Of a stretch of DNA of 64,000 bases, positions 59,201-64,000 are shown in pieces (position 1 is the first letter of the stretch; each line of letters opens with the position of its first letter). Under the pieces are notes generated by a model. That model saw only the letters and a list, made by a program, of their open reading frames with translations, ran no database searches and was not told the DNA's origin. Position numbers and translations under genes: made by a program. The stretch is from Manihot esculenta (taxonomy: Eukaryota > Streptophyta > Magnoliopsida > Malpighiales > Euphorbiaceae), in the NCBI RefSeq assembly GCF_001659605.2, contig NC_035176.2, positions 18,493,122 to 18,557,121 on the forward strand, in the 5' to 3' direction.

Positions 59201-62200
59201 ATAATAATGCAACTAAAAACATTTTAGAAAATATAATCCAATTTATTTAAGTCTAATAAACTAATATTATATATATATTGCAAGTTTTGAAAAATAATTT
59301 AAAAAATAAAAGATATAGTCCCACTTTAAAATTCATATATAATTGTTGTAAGTGACGTTAGTCCATCATCTTAGATAAAATATATTATTATTTTAAAGCT
59401 AGTATATAAATTTCTTTTTAATATAAGTCAATTTTATTTTTCCAAAACTAATTGAAAATTTTGAAGGGTGATATATCTTTTTTTTTTTTAAATAAATATA
59501 ATAGAAAATTCATTACTTTGTGGTACTAAAATTATACTCAAAGATAGTATGATGGTATATAACAATTTGCATTGTAATTCATATAACATGAAATTTGAAG
59601 ATAATATCGCCGCCTACTTTTCTTATTTTCTAATTCTAATCTAAAATAAGATTCCAGATTACTTAGAAATAATTTATATTATCAAAATATTATTATACTA
59701 AAATAATTTATTTTTTATTATTTAATTGTAATATTAACATTACTAAATTATATATATATATATAGCGTCTAATAAAATTTTCAAAACATTAAAAATGATT
59801 TTACTTTTTAATTGCTTTTTTTTTTTTCATTAGTAAGTTTTATAATATAATCTAAATACTTAAAAATATGTAAACTTAATCTAAATAATTGAAACATTTT
59901 AAATTATTTAAATTAACAATCAATCCAACAAGCGAGATATATGCCATAATGAAATGAAAAAAAACATAGTAGAATCTGGGGTTCATTTCCCATATTTTTC
60001 ACCATTATCTGGGGTGTTCAATAGAGATAAAAAAACAAAATTGCACCTTAAATACGTGGTAAAAAAAGTCAATTGGCTCAAAAAGTCCCAACATTTGCAT
60101 TTTAATCTAAATTTTTTCATTTTAGTTTAATTGGCTAAATCCTTGCAATTTTCAAATTTCTAAATTTAATAGTCTAGCTAGCCTGCTATGTTTATTATTA
60201 TTATTATTATTTTATAATTAGTCAATTGATTAAAAAAGATTCAAACATTTAAATTTTAAATAAATTGATTCAACGTTTATGTTTGAGTGTAATTTTAATT
60301 AATTTTCAAAATTAAAATTAAAAATAAATAATCTGATTGTTAAATATATATATAGTTTACATCTTCAACACTAATAAATTTTATTTTGTAGTAATAATTA
60401 TAAATATTTTATAATATACATATTATTTAATCTAAAATAATAGTATATATAAAATAATTAAAAATAATATACTATTATAAAATCTTCATAATTATTGATA
60501 CAAAATAAAATTTATTTACTGTTGAAGCTATCCACTGCATATTTAATGGTTAAATTACTATTATTTTTAAAATTAAGTATGAGTTAATATTACTTTTATA
60601 TATATAATTAGTTTATATTTAAAAAAATAAAATACTATATTTGACATTCTATCTGAATTCCTACATTTTAATTTTTAAAAATTGAGTAAAATTACATTCA
60701 AATACAAAATATTGAGCTAATTAATTCAAAATTTAAATGTTTGGATTAAAATATAAATATTAAATTAATAATATATGTTGCAGGTCAGTTAAACTATGGA
60801 GGGTAAAATTATATTAAAATGTAAAAGTTGGACCAATTAAATTAAAATTAAAAAATTTGAATTAAAATATAAATATCCACAAATATTGAATTTTTCAGAT
60901 TAAAAAAATATTTATGAGGATAAAAAGAAAAAAATAAAGATTTGTTAGTTTGACTAATTAGGACATATTTGATTTAACTATTGATATAACTTAAAAATAT
61001 TACTAATAACGCATAACTGATTGTAATTAATTAATAGTGAATAACTAAATTTAATTAATATATAACATATTTGATAAATTACTTGTAAAATAATTGATAA
61101 GAATATATATTAATTTAGGTCAATTGAATAAAAATTTTTTTAAATATTTAGCAATTTTTTTAAAATTTTGAACAATAAAATCAATTATTTTATGAAATGT
61201 CTCAATTTTAACACTTTTTTTTAATTAATTTTAATTAAAATTTTTTTAATTCATATGTCATGAACACACGTATGATTATTCCTTAAAACATCTATGGAAT
61301 AAAAGAATTAAAACATTCACGTTGATTTATATTTATATTCAAAATTTTAAATTTTAAATAATAAAACTAAAATTTTTTAAATTATTATAATTATAACTCT
61401 CAGAATTATATTAAATATAAAAAGTTAATGATAAATTATAATATAATTTTTAAAATTTTTATATTAATAAATATAAATTCCTTTAATTTAAATTTTATAT
61501 TAAAAATATATTTATTTTGTATTTATTATATATAATATTAAATAAATAATTATTGCAAATAAATTTTCACTATATAAAATATTTCATATAAATATTATAT
61601 ATTAAAATATTTTATTAAAAATTTATACTCATCATTATAAATTATATATTTATTTTTAATAAATAAAAATTATATTTTATATTAATAATATTTTTTTTTG
61701 AATCAAATTTTATATTAATAATATTAAATAAAATATTATATTATATTTTTTAAATATATAAAGTCACTCTTATTTGATTTTTATAAAAAATTAGATATAT
61801 TAACTATTTATAAATTATTTGAAATATTTAATATTTTATTTTATTTTCCTATATAACAAATAAATTTATAATGTATATTAATTTATTTTCTAATTTTATA
61901 AAAAATTATATTTTATATCAATAATATTAAATAAAATAAAATATTATATATTTTATATTAATTGTTTTACGGTTTTAATTTTTTATTAAATTACGGTATG
62001 TAAATAAAAATGAAAATAAAAAGTAAATAATAGAATTAATAAAAAGATATGTTATTGAAATAAAAATATATATTTTAAGTATTATTTTATTAATCAAATA
62101 AAATTTTAGAGGCTATATTATAATTTATTATTAATTTTTCAGATTGAATTTAGTTCGACAAATTGGAAAATATTTAATTTTATTATCTAAAATTTAAATT

Positions 62201-64000
62201 TTTGAATATAAATATGAATTAATACAAACCACTTAAATTTTTTTATCCAATAAAACTTTAAGAATAATTTTATATGGCAAGTAAGTTAAATTTTTTTTAT
62301 TAAAATTATTAAGCTAAATAGTTAAAATTGAGATAAATATAAAAGGATTGATTTTGTTATTTAAAATTTTAAGGATAGAATATAAAAAAAAATTATTAAA
62401 ATTGATTAAGCTAATAGTTAAAATTAAAATAAAAATGATTGGTTTTATTATTCAAAAATTTAAGGATAGAATATAAATGTGAAAAGTAGTAAATGTTTGA
62501 TATTTTTTTTTTAATAAGCTATTAACTTATTATATTAATAAAATAGATATAAAAGTATTAGTTTAATATATAATATATAAAAAGAAATTTAAAAATAACT
62601 TTTAAAATATAATAATTTTTAAATAAAAAAATTATTATTTAATCATATAATAGAATTCATTATTAATTAGTCTTTTCATTAATTTTAGCATTTAAGTATT
62701 TTATTGTTTAATCTTTATAATTTTATAAAATTTATCAGTTAGTTTCTCAAATTTTTAAAAAAATCTAATAATTAATTCATCCGTATCACGATATTTTAAT
62801 TGTTTTAAATATTTAATAGATGAACTAATTAATAAATTTTTTAAAATATTAGTGACGTTTTAATATAATTTTTAAAATAAAAAATTAATTAATAAATTAT
62901 ATTATATTATAGAAATTAAATAATTATTTTTTATAAAATAATAATAAATATTATGAGCAAATTAATATTATTTATATCATTTATAATTTATGTATTATGT
63001 ATAGTAATTTGTTAAGATAAAAAATTATAATTAAAAAATTTAAAAATAATAATATGGTCTAAATTAAAAAAAAATCAAAATATCTATTAACAATGATAAG
63101 AAAGCTCAAATTCTAAAATTTATATCTGGCGTTTATCAATTATTTTTAATTTTTTTAAAAAAAAATTTACGAAATATTTTAATTTAATTGATTAAATATC
63201 AATTGCATCCAACACATTGGATTTATCAAATAAAAGATTCGGTTAGTAATAAGCAGCAGCCGCTGCGGCAATGCAATTTTGATTGGAGACCCACGATCTC
63301 ATGGTCCTTACTTAGACCGTGAATCAGGCTAATTGGGAGATGCAATTTACAAGTCTATATGTATATATATAAATATAAAAGTCTCCTCAAAAAGTTAGTC
63401 AACTCAGATATGCTCTTCAAAATCGTTGAATTGGTCAATAGTTTTGAGCTTGTGTTTGATCGAACCAGTCAGAATTCTGAAATGAGAGCAAAACATCTTT
63501 AGAAATAAATCTAATTAAATTTATTATTTATCTTTAAATAAGTTTAATTTTAAAATTATGAGCTAATTAAATCTTTACTCTTTTATTAAGGGCTCAAACA
63601 AGTAATAAAATTAAAAAATTATTTTTTATTATTTAACTATTTTGAATAAAAGTAAAAGGAAACAAAAATACTGAAATTTAATTAAACTTATATCCAAACA
63701 GCTTTAGCCACTAACCATTATCCACTTATAATTTCAAGCTATTAATTGTTATAAATAATAATCAATTTTATAGGATTCAAAAGTCAGTGATGGACATACA
63801 CCAAATATATAGTATATACATTTAGGAGTTAAAAGTATTTATTAAGATAAAATATATATTTACTAAATTTAAATTTAATATAAAATCCCAAATAATTATA
63901 ATTAAATTTACTAAAAATATAATTATAATTTATTAAAATTCAACCCATTAAATTTTTATAATAAAAAATTAACTCTATTTTTTTTAAAATTATATATAGT
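59201..64000. other. Very AT-rich intergenic DNA
   Basis: Poly-A/T runs, ATT repeats (about 60195-60212) and no coding frame of note. One GC-richer patch at about 63245-63350 (AGCAGCAGCCGCTGCGGCAATGC, then GGAGACCCACGATC) stands out but has no clear tRNA or SINE boxes. Confidence 0.5.

Noticed and set aside
63245..63360. GC-richer patch as a tRNA gene or SINE
   Set aside because: A TTAGCCTGATTCACGG-like A box can be imagined on the minus strand, but there is no proper B box, no A tail and no flanking duplicate.
1..64000. CRISPR arrays, bacterial operons, rRNA genes, plastid or mitochondrial inserts
   Set aside because: No evenly spaced short repeats, ribosomal sequences or organelle gene text were found. 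Introns and plant retroelements dominate.
1..64000. Integrated pararetrovirus sequence
   Set aside because: All RT-bearing segments have Ty1/copia or Ty3/gypsy domain order with LTRs. No movement-protein or coat-type text was recognised.

Overview
The window is nuclear DNA from a flowering plant. It holds one recognisable host gene, on the + strand, with conventional GT-AG introns. The gene encodes a Rab5-type small GTPase of the plant RABF2 (ARA7/RHA1) group. Nearly everything else is retrotransposon, MITE or AT-rich intergenic DNA. The element spectrum (Ty1/copia with initiator-Met tRNA primer sites, Ty3/gypsy, a gag-only copia, a tRNA-derived SINE, Mutator-like and hAT-like MITEs) fits a eudicot. 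A Euphorbiaceae-type genome such as cassava or rubber is my guess, from the look of the solo LTR at 41023-43263; the sequence does not prove it.

Layout. 1-16943 is the 3' part of intron 1. Exon 1 is not in the window, so intron 1 exceeds 16.9 kb. It carries a nest of insertions: a deleted gypsy (family D); a small non-autonomous LTR element inside it (1180-3126); copia B1 inside the D LTR; and copia A (10482-14886) and gypsy C1 (4843-7968) inside B1. Exons 2 and 3 are at 16944-17021 and 17133-17300. Intron 3 (17301-39803, 22.5 kb) holds a gypsy C complex with a 5'-truncated copy inside it, a young copia F (26590-31422), copia B2 (31677-35515), a Mutator-like MITE (36134-36596) and a hAT-like MITE (38959-39472). 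Exons 4-7 lie at 39804-44827. Intron 4 contains a 2.24-kb solo LTR (41023-43263).

Downstream (44828-64000) I see no host gene. This part holds a copia fragment, a gypsy-like LTR element (family G) with a solo LTR of its own family inside it, a SINE with a 15-bp target duplication, a collapsed LINE, a roughly 0.9-kb direct repeat, a gag-only copia (57723-59195), and then very AT-rich DNA.

The six visible RAB exons join into one uninterrupted frame of 187 codons with all G-box motifs and a C-terminal CCS. The gene therefore looks functional although at least 37 kb of mostly mobile DNA sits in its introns. None of the mobile elements looks autonomous. Each LTR element has lost a coding module (gag N-terminus, RT core, RNase H) or carries stops and frameshifts. 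Several show informative structures: a truncated element flanked by target duplications, shared-LTR tandems, and subfamilies with the same LTR but different coding content. All calls come from reading the sequence; no database search was possible.
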